Shown here in pieces: positions 17,969 to 27,429 of a DNA stretch of 64,000 nucleotides. Made by a program: the position numbers and the translations under genes. Numbering within the stretch: the first letter of the stretch is position 1; each line of letters begins with the position of its first letter. The stretch is from positions 1 through 64,000 of the forward strand of contig CACYPI010000001.1 in NCBI GenBank assembly GCA_902776275.1. The letters run 5' to 3'. Below the pieces are notes generated by a model that was given only the letters and a program-made list of their open reading frames with translations, made no database searches and was not told where the DNA came from. This DNA comes from an uncultured Aeromonadales bacterium (GTDB taxonomy: Bacteria > Pseudomonadota > Gammaproteobacteria > Enterobacterales > Succinivibrionaceae).

Positions 17969-18679
17969 CTAGAGCAGCACCCTGACTGTGCCCGAGGCCG
18001 TGACCGTCGCGGTGATGACCTTCTTTGACTTGGAGTTGCGGACCTGGACCTGGTCGTTGAGATTGCCGTCGGTCAGGGCCTCGCCCTGGGCCTTGAGCGA
18101 GAGGTTCGAGGTCACGGCCTCGATGTTCACCGGATCGCCGCGGCAGACCATGCAGATGTCGCCGTTGCGGATCTGCTCGCCCTGCCGGATGTCGCGCTTG
18201 AGCTTGGCGCCTTCCAGGGCCTTGGCGTCGTTTATGGCCGCCTGGGAGTTCGTGGACTCGTCCACGTAGTCCTCCTTGAGCATGCCTGGGCCGATGACGG
18301 TGGCGCGCGGGAGGCTCGTTGCGGCGGTGATCGAGGGGATCAACCTCCTGACGGTCACCGGGACGTAGATGGTGTAGCCTGCGCCAGGCTTTGCGCAGGT
18401 GATCTTGACCTGCGAGGATCTGGTGATGCGGCTGCCCTGGAGCTCGGCGGTGAGGTAGCCTTCGCACTTGCCTCCGTAGTCGCGGCGCTCGTCAAGCCTG
18501 GCGGCCTTGACGTCGATCTTCGCGCCGTCCTGCAATCCCTGCGGAAACTGCGCGAGCACGTACTGCTCGGCCACAGTGCGCAGGAACTCGGCCTCGGCGC
18601 TGGTGGCCAGGGCAGAGTCCGGCATAAAGGCGCAGGCTGCGGCTGCCGTTAACCCAATGAGCAAGGATGTGCTTTTCAA
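17969..18679 (-). CDS. flgA: Flagellar P-ring assembly chaperone FlgA
   Basis: The 236-aa exported protein has a signal peptide of about 25 residues ending DSALA. The start is a TTG at 18679, five bases after GGGGGG. The N-terminal FlgA domain (HAQ-type region near 30-110) is followed by a C-terminal SAF domain with TVIGPGMLKEDYVDE, LKRDIRQGEQI and VCRGDPVNIE. FlgA acts in the periplasm to help FlgI form the P ring. It faces away from cheV across about 200 nt, a common arrangement in polar-flagellum clusters. Confidence 0.92.
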   Translation of the reverse strand: MKSTSLLIGLTAAAACAFMPDSALATSAEAEFLRTVAEQYVLAQFPQGLQDGAKIDVKAARLDERRDYGGKCEGYLTAELQGSRITRSSQVKITCAKPGAGYTIYVPVTVRRLIPSITAATSLPRATVIGPGMLKEDYVDESTNSQAAINDAKALEGAKLKRDIRQGEQIRNGDICMVCRGDPVNIEAVTSNLSLKAQGEALTDGNLNDQVQVRNSKSKKVITATVTASGTVRVLL

Positions 18680-18878
18680 GAATCCCCCCGCTCCCGGACT
18701 GGCATGTTCCGGGACAAGCTGAGTTTAGCACATTGGATTGTGTGCTTAATTTGCGTGAAAGTTAGTGATCTGGCGGGGGTATTTGCTGATTTGCCTAGCC
18801 TTGTCTTGCGGCCATGCCTTATCATGGGGGCGTGATGAGGGGCCTGGCGCCCCGGAGCATGCATTTCGGAGAATGAAA

Positions 18879-19871
18879 ATGAACGGTGTAATGGACTCGG
18901 TCAACGAGCTTACTGAAATTGTCGGCCAGAACCGCATGGAGCTCCTGCTCTTCAGGCTGTCCGGGCTGTCGCAGCGCTACGGGATCAACGTGTTCAAGGT
19001 CCGCGAGGTGCTTCCATGCCCGCACTTGACCATCATGCCCAAACTCCAGAAGTTCGTCATCGGCGTGGCCCACATCCGCGGCCAGACCCTCTCGGTCATC
19101 GATCTCGCGATGGCCATCGGCGGCAATCCGACCAAGAACATCGACAAGTCGTTCATCATCATCGCCGAGTACAACCGCTCCACCCAGGCCTTCCTGGTCT
19201 CATCGGTCGAGCGCATCATCAACATGAACTGGAACAAGATCCTCCCTCCGCCCAAGGGGGCCGGCCACAGCAACTACATGACCGCCGTGACCGAGATCGA
19301 CAACGAGCTCGTCGAGATCCTCGACGTCGAGAAGATCCTCGAGGAGATCTCCCCGGCGAGCACCAAGTTCTCCGATGCGGTTACCGAGGACGCCTCGTTC
19401 GAGGAGAAGTGCAAGAACGAGCACGTGACCATCCTCATCGCCGACGACTCGCTGGTGGCGCGCAAGCAGGTCAAGGCCTCGCTCAAGCAGATCGGCATCG
19501 AGTGCATCGAGTGCACCGACGGCCTCAAGGCGCTCAACAAGCTGCGCGAGATCGCCAAGGAGACCGGCGACATCTGCTCGAAGATCAAGCTCGTGATCTC
19601 CGACGTCGAGATGCCGGAGATGGACGGCTACACGCTGTGCGCCAACATCCGCAACGATCCCTCGCTCGAAAGGCTCTACATCATCCTGCACACCTCGCTC
19701 TCCGGCGTGTTCAAGATCTCGATGGTGAGCAAGGCCGGCGCCAACGACTTCATCCCCAAGTTCAACCCGGACGAGTTGGCAAAGGCCGTCAAGAAGGGCC
19801 TCACCCTGATGGATTCGGGCACCAACGGCATGGAGCTCCTGGCCAAGGCCAACAGCCAGCAGCAAAAATAG
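18879..19871 (+). CDS. cheV: Chemotaxis coupling protein CheV
   Basis: The 330-aa protein starts at ATG 18879, because CGGAG lies seven bases before it; the ATG at 18873 abuts the RBS. A CheW-like domain (about 15-160: RYGINVFKVREVLPCP, GVAHIRGQTLSVIDL) is followed by a receiver domain (about 185-315) with ILIADDS, the phosphoacceptor Asp242 in ISDVEMPEMDGY and a Lys in FIPKFNP. CheV links chemoreceptors to CheA and adjusts adaptation. It heads cheV-cheR, which usually precedes flgBCD; those genes are not here. Confidence 0.95.
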   Translation: MNGVMDSVNELTEIVGQNRMELLLFRLSGLSQRYGINVFKVREVLPCPHLTIMPKLQKFVIGVAHIRGQTLSVIDLAMAIGGNPTKNIDKSFIIIAEYNRSTQAFLVSSVERIINMNWNKILPPPKGAGHSNYMTAVTEIDNELVEILDVEKILEEISPASTKFSDAVTEDASFEEKCKNEHVTILIADDSLVARKQVKASLKQIGIECIECTDGLKALNKLREIAKETGDICSKIKLVISDVEMPEMDGYTLCANIRNDPSLERLYIILHTSLSGVFKISMVSKAGANDFIPKFNPDELAKAVKKGLTLMDSGTNGMELLAKANSQQQK

Positions 19872-19915
19872 TTTAAGATCCCGCCATAAGGTGGCAAGAG
19901 GCAGGTAGGACAACG

Positions 19916-21268
19916 ATGTTTTTCTCCTTTTTCAGGCGCAAGCGCGACGACGACGAGGACGACTACTACGGCCGTTCCGACGGCGATGACTCGCATGCCG
20001 GCGCCGGGAGCGAATCGCCGCTGCCGCCTGCCATGGGATCGGGCATAGGCAGGCTTGACCGCCAAAAGCGCCTGGCCTCGCGCACCCAGGGCTCCTTCGG
20101 CAGCTCCGCCTCAAGGCGCGAGCAGTCCGACCGCACCGCCGACGAGCTCAAGCGCCGCTACGCTGAATACGAGCGCACCCACAAGGCCGCATCCGCCTCA
20201 ACTGGCGCGGCGGCGTCCGGAACCTCAGCCGCTTCATCGCTGCAGCGCTATGCCGCAGCGCACCGCCCGGTGCTGAAGACCCAGTCCGCCCCGCGCGACA
20301 TGGCGTCGATTGAAAAGCGCCTGAGCACCATCGGCCGCCCGACTGCCGCGGTCACCGCCTCGGTCGGGCATGGCTTCATCTCAAGAAACCCCGACGTGGT
20401 GCCGGCGACCAACCGCGCCCGGGCCGCCTTGGGAGGAGGTTCGGTCTCCGACATGCAGTACCACCGCTTCGCGGCCTACCTGCAGGAGAAGAGCGGGATC
20501 GTGCTTGGCGAGAACAAGCAGTACCTGGTCAACTCGCGCCTGAACTCGCTCCTTTCCACCTTCCGCTGCGGCTCCATCGACGAGCTGCTCACGCGCTGCA
20601 TGGATGGCAGGGACGACAAGGTGTCCGAGGCGGTGCTCAACGCGATGACCACCAACGAGACGCTGTGGTTCCGCGACACCTACCCATACCTCGCCCTTTC
20701 GAACATCATCCTCCCCGAGCTTGCTATGCGCGGCAAGTATCCGGTGAGGATCTGGTCCTCGGCCTGCTCGTCGGGCCAGGAGCCCTATTCGATTGCGATC
20801 ACCGTGCTCGAGATGCTGGGCCACATGGTCCACATCGATCCCTCGCAGGTGCAGATCATCGCAACCGACCTTTCAACCGACATGCTCTCGCGCTGCCGCG
20901 CCGGATACTACGATGCGCATGCCCTCTCGAGGGGGCTGTCGGCAGAGCGCCGCGCCAAGTTCTTCAGGCCGACGCACAACCCGGCACTGATGCAGATAGA
21001 CCCCAGGGCCAAGCACATGGTCGAGTTTCGCCAGATGAACCTCCTGGGCTCCTACGCCCTCATGGGGCGCTTTGACGTGATCTTCTGCCGCAACGTGCTC
21101 ATCTACTTCAACAACGACGTCAAGGCGCAGATCCTGCGCAAGTTCGCGATGTGCCTGAACAAGGGCGGCTACCTGATCCTGGGCTCGACCGAGACCTTGG
21201 TGGGGGTGGCCGACCAGTTTGAGATGATGCGCTGCCACCCGGGGATCATCTACAAGAAGATCCGCTAG
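19916..21268 (+). CDS. cheR: Chemotaxis protein methyltransferase CheR with long N-terminal extension
   Basis: The 450-aa protein starts after AGGTAGGACAACG. The catalytic part occupies about residues 175-450. It has the CheR N-terminal helices (YHRFAAYLQEKSGIVLGENK), NETLWFRD, the SAM-binding motif WSSACSSGQEPYS near 281-293, and FDVIFCRNVLIYFN. It methylates glutamates on chemoreceptors. The first 170 residues are an acidic-basic, Ser/Ala-rich extension beginning MFFSFFRRKRDDDEDDYY that normal CheR (about 275 aa) lacks. It follows cheV by 44 nt and ends at a strong terminator. Confidence 0.93.
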   Translation: MFFSFFRRKRDDDEDDYYGRSDGDDSHAGAGSESPLPPAMGSGIGRLDRQKRLASRTQGSFGSSASRREQSDRTADELKRRYAEYERTHKAASASTGAAASGTSAASSLQRYAAAHRPVLKTQSAPRDMASIEKRLSTIGRPTAAVTASVGHGFISRNPDVVPATNRARAALGGGSVSDMQYHRFAAYLQEKSGIVLGENKQYLVNSRLNSLLSTFRCGSIDELLTRCMDGRDDKVSEAVLNAMTTNETLWFRDTYPYLALSNIILPELAMRGKYPVRIWSSACSSGQEPYSIAITVLEMLGHMVHIDPSQVQIIATDLSTDMLSRCRAGYYDAHALSRGLSAERRAKFFRPTHNPALMQIDPRAKHMVEFRQMNLLGSYALMGRFDVIFCRNVLIYFNNDVKAQILRKFAMCLNKGGYLILGSTETLVGVADQFEMMRCHPGIIYKKIR

Positions 21269-21283
21269 GCAGGAGCAGCAGAT

Positions 21284-21315
21284 GCGCGAAGGGACCCGAT
21301 CGGGTCCCTTCGCGC
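21284..21315. terminator. Bidirectional hairpin between cheR and cobD
   Basis: A perfect 15-bp stem GCGCGAAGGGACCCG/CGGGTCCCTTCGCGC around AT lies between converging genes. Confidence 0.8.
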
Positions 21316-21329
21316 TTCCTGCCTTGGAG

Positions 21330-22319
21330 TCACCCTAGCGCCAGCGGCACCACCATGCAGGCTGTGGCGAAGGCCACGCCTACAAAGCAGGCGCGGCGGG
21401 TGATCCCAAGCGCCGCATCCTCGCCAGGCTGCTCGAAGCCGCCTATGCGCGGGAAGCGCACCACTTGCCCGCGGTAGCTGCGGGGGCCGCCCATCGAGAC
21501 GTTCACGCAGCCGCCCAGGGCGCCCATCGCGTAGCCGGTTGTTGAATCCGGGTAGTCGAGGGCGCCGCGGATCGCGCGCTTGAAGCTGCGGCGCGGCGAG
21601 AGCGAGAGCGGCATCAGGAGCGTGAGCACGCAGCAGGGCAGCACGAGCATCGCCTCGAAGATGCTCAGGATCGGCTGCCCGAAGCTGCGGTACTCGGGGA
21701 ACTTGGCTGGGAAGGTGCGCGCAAGCGCGTTTACAAGCGTCATCGCGACGGCGCCCTCGAGCCCCAGGACTTCGAACCAGGCGATGACCCCCAGCCACGA
21801 GGCGGTCATCGAGACTGCGGCGTACTCGGAGGAAGCCTTGCAGATCCCCATCGGCGAGAGGCGATCGGTGTCGCGCTGGCAGAAGCGCGAGAGCTCGGCG
21901 CGGGCCTTCTCCTTGTCCCCCTTCCTGAGAGCTGCGCGGGTGCGCAGCGAGCAGCGCACCGCGCTGCCCGAGTCGAGGAGGAAGGGCAGGATCACCAATG
22001 AGAGGATGGCGTCGAAGCCAGTGAGCGCATGGAGCAGCAGCACGATAGCCAGCGCGGCTCCGACTATCACGGCGGCGAGCATGGCGCCTGCGAAGTATCC
22101 CTGGGCGCTGGTGTTGGACTGCAAGTTGACCTTGCGGCCCATCGCGCGGAAGATCGGCGCGAGCGCTCCCACCCTGCACGAGCCGGGGATCGGGATCGCA
22201 AGCTCGATGATGACGGCGGTGAAGGCGATGGCCGAGGGGTGCGAGAAGAAAGCCGACAGGAAGTCGGAACTCAAGATCTGCGAGCCAAGCTCCTCCACCG
22301 CGGCGGAGGCGCCGTCCAT
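21330..22319 (-). CDS. CobD/CbiB-family cobalamin biosynthesis membrane protein
   Basis: The 329-aa protein has four to five membrane segments (for example GAMLAAVIVGAALAIVLLL and LSIFEAMLVLPCCVLTLLMP). Family signatures include VRCSLRTRAALRKGD, YPDSTTGYAMGALGGCVNVSMGGPR (near 265-290) and GGFEQPGEDA. CbiB/CobD attaches aminopropanol to cobyric acid. No other cobalamin gene is nearby. Its start overlaps the mtnN stop (ATGA), and mtnN-cbiB linkage is also known in Vibrio, so this is an old pairing. Whether it still serves cobalamin assembly or salvage cannot be told. Confidence 0.82.
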   Translation of the reverse strand: MDGASAAVEELGSQILSSDFLSAFFSHPSAIAFTAVIIELAIPIPGSCRVGALAPIFRAMGRKVNLQSNTSAQGYFAGAMLAAVIVGAALAIVLLLHALTGFDAILSLVILPFLLDSGSAVRCSLRTRAALRKGDKEKARAELSRFCQRDTDRLSPMGICKASSEYAAVSMTASWLGVIAWFEVLGLEGAVAMTLVNALARTFPAKFPEYRSFGQPILSIFEAMLVLPCCVLTLLMPLSLSPRRSFKRAIRGALDYPDSTTGYAMGALGGCVNVSMGGPRSYRGQVVRFPRIGGFEQPGEDAALGITRRACFVGVAFATACMVVPLALG

Positions 22320-23017
22320 CAGAGCAGCGCCACCAGCGCGCTGACGAGCTTGGCGCTCCTGGCCGCGGCCTTGGGCATGAACTCGTCGTAGTTGGCAGTG
22401 TTGCCCTCGGAGGCCTCGTCGGACACGGCCCTGATGATGAGGAAGGGCACGTGCAGCGTGGTGCAGACCTGGGCTATCGCGGCGCCTTCCATCTCGGCGA
22501 CCATCGCCTCGGGGTAGATGGCGCGGATCGCCTCGCGCTTTTGCGCGGTGTTGATGAACTGGTCGCCTGAGACCACGAGCCCCTGGCGCACGCTGTCCTT
22601 GAACTCGGGGAGGTTGCCTGCGGCGATCTCAGCCTTGGCCATGAGCTCTGGATCGGCGTTGAAGAAGCGCTCCTGGCCCGCCATCTGGCCCATCGGGTAG
22701 CCGAAGGGGGTGAGGTCGGCGTCGTGGTAGGCGGCCTTGGAGGAGAACACGGTGTCGCCGATGCGCAGATCCGGGCTTACCGCTCCGGCGCATCCGGTGT
22801 TGATGACGCGGGTGGCGCCAGCGGCGCAGACGAGCAGGGCGGTGATGGCGCCTGCGGCCACCTTGCCGATGCCGCACTGCACCACCACTGCGTCGCGGCC
22901 CTGGAGGGACCCGCAATGGAACTTGCAGCCGCCGATGTCCTTGACGGTGTGGCCCTTGAGCTTGGAGGCGAGGTCCTCGACCTCAGGCTCCATCGCGCCG
23001 ATGATTCCGGTAGTCAT
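22319..23017 (-). CDS. mtnN: 5'-methylthioadenosine/S-adenosylhomocysteine nucleosidase
   Basis: The 232-aa protein begins MTTGIIGAMEPEVEDL, the family N-terminus; the frame is open upstream but not conserved. Signatures are CGIGKVAAGAITALL, NTGCAGAV near residue 76, SGDQFI, VAEMEGAAIAQVC and IIRAVSDEA with the catalytic Asp. It splits adenine from MTA, SAH and 5'-deoxyadenosine, feeding methionine salvage and AI-2 synthesis. It is translated together with the cobD-like gene. A TATAAT -10 lies at 23090-23095 on the minus strand, and a 10-bp hairpin at 23053-23075 is in its leader. Confidence 0.95.
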   Translation of the reverse strand: MTTGIIGAMEPEVEDLASKLKGHTVKDIGGCKFHCGSLQGRDAVVVQCGIGKVAAGAITALLVCAAGATRVINTGCAGAVSPDLRIGDTVFSSKAAYHDADLTPFGYPMGQMAGQERFFNADPELMAKAEIAAGNLPEFKDSVRQGLVVSGDQFINTAQKREAIRAIYPEAMVAEMEGAAIAQVCTTLHVPFLIIRAVSDEASEGNTANYDEFMPKAAARSAKLVSALVALL

Positions 23018-23390
23018 TCTTGTTTGTGCCTTTGAATCGTTTTCTCTCCCGCCCAGGGCGGCAGCGCCGCCCTGGAGCCCATGGTGGCGATTATACCAAC
23101 CAGGGCGGGGCGGCGCTGCGCGCTCCATTCCACCCAATTCCGCCGCAAAGGCCGCCAAATTGGAGTGTCTCGCACAGTTTTGCGCAAAAGGCCGGGAATA
23201 ATTTGCGCACTCTCGCAATTCCGCCCAAGGTGCGGTGGAACGGCGCTGCAAGGGATCTCATAATTTAACCAGAAGTTGCATGAATAGCGCCGCGCGCCTG
23301 CAATGCGCAGCGGCGCGCCTGGACGGTTATCAGCTGGTGACGGCCGTTCTACAAGAACAATCAAGCAGATATTTCCGGGAGTTGCATATT
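23018..23390. other. Intergenic region between mtnN and glgC
   Basis: These 373 nt between divergent genes hold a perfect hairpin CCAGGGCGGC-AGC-GCCGCCCTGG (23053-23075) and a minus-strand -10 (TATAAT, 23090-23095) for mtnN. Toward glgC there is a G/C-rich stem GCGCCGC/GCGGCGC around 23286-23317, and the octamer AGTTGCAT occurs twice (23274-23281 and 23380-23387), the second overlapping the glgC ribosome-binding area. The glgC frame stays open upstream to 23235, but without conserved sequence or RBS. No gene is seen. Confidence 0.5.
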
Positions 23391-24710
<1,320 letters not shown>

Positions 24711-24732
24711 TCCAGGGCCGGGAAAAGGACGC

Positions 24733-24758
24733 AAGGCCCCCGCAATTGCGGGGGCCTT
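24733..24758 (+). terminator. Hairpin after glgC
   Basis: A perfect 11-bp stem AAGGCCCCCGC/GCGGGGGCCTT with an AATT loop, 22 nt after the stop; no T-run follows. Confidence 0.65.
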
Positions 24759-24872
24759 GACGTGCCTTGGCGGCACGGGCTTTTGCGCAGGTCAGCCTTA
24801 GCGCGGCTTGTCTGCTAGAATTGGGGGTTGCTTTTCAGAAAACCAATAAAGACAAAAACGGAAGTTACGACC

Positions 24873-26030
24873 ATGGCAGACACGAAGGCGGCGGCAGCCC
24901 CGCTGACTAGCGACGATCCCATATTCGACGACATCAGGCCCTGCCGCGACAGCGAGGTTCCGCAGGAGCTCCAGAAGATCGTCACCGACAAGACGGTGAT
25001 CGACAGCATCCTGAGGTTCCGCCATCCAGTGCTCGCAAAGAGTTTGGGATTCCTCTTCGCGCCTTTCGTCAAGAGCTACCTCTCACGCCTGGTCTCCTCG
25101 ATCCACACCATTGCCGACTTCCAAAAGCGCGTGGCCGACTTCATGGGCCAGGTGTCGAAGGCGACCACCGACGGCGTGACCTACGAGGGCTTTGACAAGC
25201 TTGAGAAGGGCAAGGGCTACCTCTTCATCTCAAACCACCGCGACATCTCGCTAGACCCGGCGTTCATCGACATGGCGCTCTACCTCCACGGCCTGGATAC
25301 CGTGAGGATCGCCATCGGCGACAACCTGCTAAGGATCCCGGCTGCGACCTCGCTCATGCGCTTGAACAAGAGCTTCTTAGTCAAGCGCTCGCTCAAGTCC
25401 CCGCGCGAGAAGCTCGTGGCCTTCACCAAGCTCTCGGAGTACATCGGGCTTTCCATCTCCGAGGGCCACTCGGTGTGGATCGCCCAGCGCGAGGGCCGCG
25501 CCAAGGACGGCGACGACCGCACCGAGAGCGCGGTGCTCAAGATGATTGGCCTCAACGGCCGCAAGAAGCGCCAGGGCTTCGGGGAGTACATGTCCTCGCT
25601 CAACATCGTCCCGGTCGCGCTCTCCTACGAGTACGATCCCAACGACGAGGCCAAGGCGCGCGAGCTCTACGAGCGCGAGCGCAACGGTGGCGAGTATCAC
25701 AAGGAGAGCCTCGAGGACATCGACACGATCACGCGCGGGATCCGCGGCTACAAGGGCCGCGTCTGCGTGAGGGCCGGACAGCCCATCCATGGCGGGTTCG
25801 AGGATGCCGAGCAGCTGGCGGCGATCATCGACCGCTTCGTCTGGCGCAATTATGAGATCTTCCCGTCGGCGCTCGCCGCGGCCAAGGCCGAGGGAGTCAG
25901 CGCCGAGCAGGTCGCCAATTTCGAGCGCAGGCTCTCGGCCTGCCCGGCCGAGCTGCGCTCGCGCGTGCGCTACATGTACGCGATGCCGTATAAAAACCGG
26001 ATTTTGTCGCTCAAGGAGGATGGAGACTGA
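24873..26030 (+). CDS. 1-acyl-sn-glycerol-3-phosphate acyltransferase-like protein
   Basis: The 385-aa protein starts at ATG 24873 after GGAAGTTACGACC. The PlsC-type catalytic motif is SNHRDISLD near residue 118 (NHxxxxD), followed by a substrate motif region with WIAQREGRAKDG. The N- and C-terminal flanks are longer than in PlsC (about 245 aa), and no clear membrane helix is present. It probably transfers a fatty acyl group to a phospholipid or related acceptor at the inner membrane; the exact substrate is unknown. Its stop overlaps the start of the next gene (TGATG), so the two are coupled. Confidence 0.85.
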   Translation: MADTKAAAAPLTSDDPIFDDIRPCRDSEVPQELQKIVTDKTVIDSILRFRHPVLAKSLGFLFAPFVKSYLSRLVSSIHTIADFQKRVADFMGQVSKATTDGVTYEGFDKLEKGKGYLFISNHRDISLDPAFIDMALYLHGLDTVRIAIGDNLLRIPAATSLMRLNKSFLVKRSLKSPREKLVAFTKLSEYIGLSISEGHSVWIAQREGRAKDGDDRTESAVLKMIGLNGRKKRQGFGEYMSSLNIVPVALSYEYDPNDEAKARELYERERNGGEYHKESLEDIDTITRGIRGYKGRVCVRAGQPIHGGFEDAEQLAAIIDRFVWRNYEIFPSALAAAKAEGVSAEQVANFERRLSACPAELRSRVRYMYAMPYKNRILSLKEDGD

Positions 26031-26614
26031 TGGCACGCAAGTTCTCGCGGGCCCTTTCGGTGCGCAATGAGGACGGGAGCATATGCGTCTTCCGCCTGTG
26101 TTGCCTGCTGGTGCTGGCAGCGTGCATGCTCGCCTACGGCTGCGTGCTCGCAGCCCAGGACGAAGGCGGCAATGGAGCGGCGGCGAAAAAGCCGTCCGCT
26201 CAGGCCAGCGCGGCGGCTCCATCCAAGGATGAGGGCGAGACGGATGCGTCAAGCCCCGAGGGCGTGCGCGCCCTGGCCTTCCGCGAGATCGACGAGGCCG
26301 ACGAGTACTACCGCGGCTGCGGCTCGGTCAACGAGGGCTTCGTCGGCTGCAGCTGGAAATTCTCCCCTGAAGTCTCCAAGTACTACGAGGGCAGGAGCGT
26401 GGCGGCCGACGACGGCTTTGCCATAACGCTGCGCGCCAAGCCGGGCAACCCAGACAAGGACAAGTGCGCGCTGCTGGAGGCAACCTCGGACGGCAGCCGC
26501 ACCTCGCTTGACGGCAAGGGCAGGGCCTCCGACTGCTTCCCGCATGAGAAGCCCCAGGTGGCCAGCAACTCCGGCGCCCCTTCAGCAGGGGCCGAGGGCA
26601 ACGGCAAGATCTGA
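26030..26614 (+). CDS. Exported/membrane-anchored protein, pilin-like C-terminal half
   Basis: The 194-aa protein has one hydrophobic segment (about residues 20-42, VFRLCCLLVLAACMLAYGC) and then an Ala/Ser/Lys-rich linker. A Cys-containing domain follows, with ADEYYRGCGS, GFAITLRAKPGN, and CALLEATSDGS ending DCFPHE. The last part recalls the C-terminal region of type IV pilins (GFTITA...C..L.L...G....C), but the prepilin signature GFTLIE is missing. It may be a lipoprotein-like or minor pilin-like protein. It overlaps the acyltransferase gene by one base. The similarity is weak; treat as unknown. Confidence 0.65.
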   Translation: MARKFSRALSVRNEDGSICVFRLCCLLVLAACMLAYGCVLAAQDEGGNGAAAKKPSAQASAAAPSKDEGETDASSPEGVRALAFREIDEADEYYRGCGSVNEGFVGCSWKFSPEVSKYYEGRSVAADDGFAITLRAKPGNPDKDKCALLEATSDGSRTSLDGKGRASDCFPHEKPQVASNSGAPSAGAEGNGKI

Positions 26615-26656
26615 GCCTTCAAAGCTATTACAACCATTTAGAACAGGTACAACGTC

Positions 26657-27340
26657 ATGAAGATTTCCCGCAACACCGTGGCCACCGTGGCCTTCACCGT
26701 AACCGACGAGAGTGGCAAGGTGGTCGGCCGCACCCAGCCTGACGAGCCGGTCACCGCGCTCATCGGCTACCACTTCCTGGTGCCGGGCCTCGAGAAGGCC
26801 CTCGACGGCCACGAGAAGGGCGACTCCTTCACCGTGACCCTCACCCCCAAGGACTCCTACGGCGAGTTCGACAAGACCCTGGTGCAGGAGATCGACCGCC
26901 GCATGTTCGGCGACTTCCCCATCGAGGTGGGCAACGTCTTCGAGGCCGACTCCAACAGCGGCCCGGTCGCGGTCGTCATCAAGGAGATCAAGGAGAACAC
27001 CGTGGTCGTCGACGGCAACCATCCGCTGGCCGGCAAGACCCTGACCTTCCTGGTCGAGGTCAAGGACGTGCGCGAGGCCACCGAGGAGGAGAAGAAGCAC
27101 GGCCACGCCCACCCCAACGGCAAGTGCCCCAGCGAGGATCATGATCACGACCACTGCTGTTGCGGCCATCACCACCATCATGACGACGATGACGGCGAGT
27201 GCTGCTGCGGGCACCATCACCACCACGATGATGAGGATGGCGGCGAATGCTGCTGCGGCCATCACCATCACGGCCATGAGGATGGCGATCACGAGTGCTG
27301 CTGCCACTCCGAGGGCAAGGAAGACAAGGAACAGCAGTAA
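26657..27340 (+). CDS. slyD: FKBP-type peptidyl-prolyl isomerase SlyD with metal-binding tail
   Basis: The 227-aa protein has an FKBP domain split by an insert-in-flap domain: VATVAFTVTDESGKVVG, LIGYHFLVPGLEKALDGHEKGD, then the flap insert near 70-125. The tail (about 150-227) has four modules of CCC(G)H with runs of His and Asp/Glu (for example CCCGHHHHHDDDDGE). SlyD folds proteins and hands nickel to hydrogenase maturation. This tail is unusually regular and Cys-triplet rich. The repeats are also direct repeats in the DNA (27150-27310). Two hairpins follow before thiI. Confidence 0.93.
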   Translation: MKISRNTVATVAFTVTDESGKVVGRTQPDEPVTALIGYHFLVPGLEKALDGHEKGDSFTVTLTPKDSYGEFDKTLVQEIDRRMFGDFPIEVGNVFEADSNSGPVAVVIKEIKENTVVVDGNHPLAGKTLTFLVEVKDVREATEEEKKHGHAHPNGKCPSEDHDHDHCCCGHHHHHDDDDGECCCGHHHHHDDEDGGECCCGHHHHGHEDGDHECCCHSEGKEDKEQQ

Positions 27341-27352
27341 GGCACCACAAGA

Positions 27353-27401
27353 TGCCGCGCCAAGGCGCGGCAGCCTCTCCCGGGCAGGTTTCCTGCCCGG
27401 G
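27353..27401 (+). terminator. Double hairpin between slyD and thiI
   Basis: TGCCGCGCC-AA-GGCGCGGCA (27353-27372) is followed by CCCGGGCAGG-TTT-CCTGCCCGGG (27379-27401). No T-run follows. Confidence 0.55.
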
Positions 27402-27429
27402 TTGCGCGTCTTAAACAGGTCTGAAAAAC

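Noticed and set aside
18771-18786. Sigma-54-like sequence TGGCGGG...TTGC upstream of cheV
   Set aside because: The GG-GC spacing is one base too long, so it is not a valid -24/-12 element.
23235-23390. N-terminal extension of glgC by 52 codons
   Set aside because: The extra residues are not GlgC-like, and a good RBS precedes ATG 23391.
27139-27325. CRISPR-like direct repeats
   Set aside because: The repeats are inside the slyD coding frame and encode His/Cys modules; there are no spacers.
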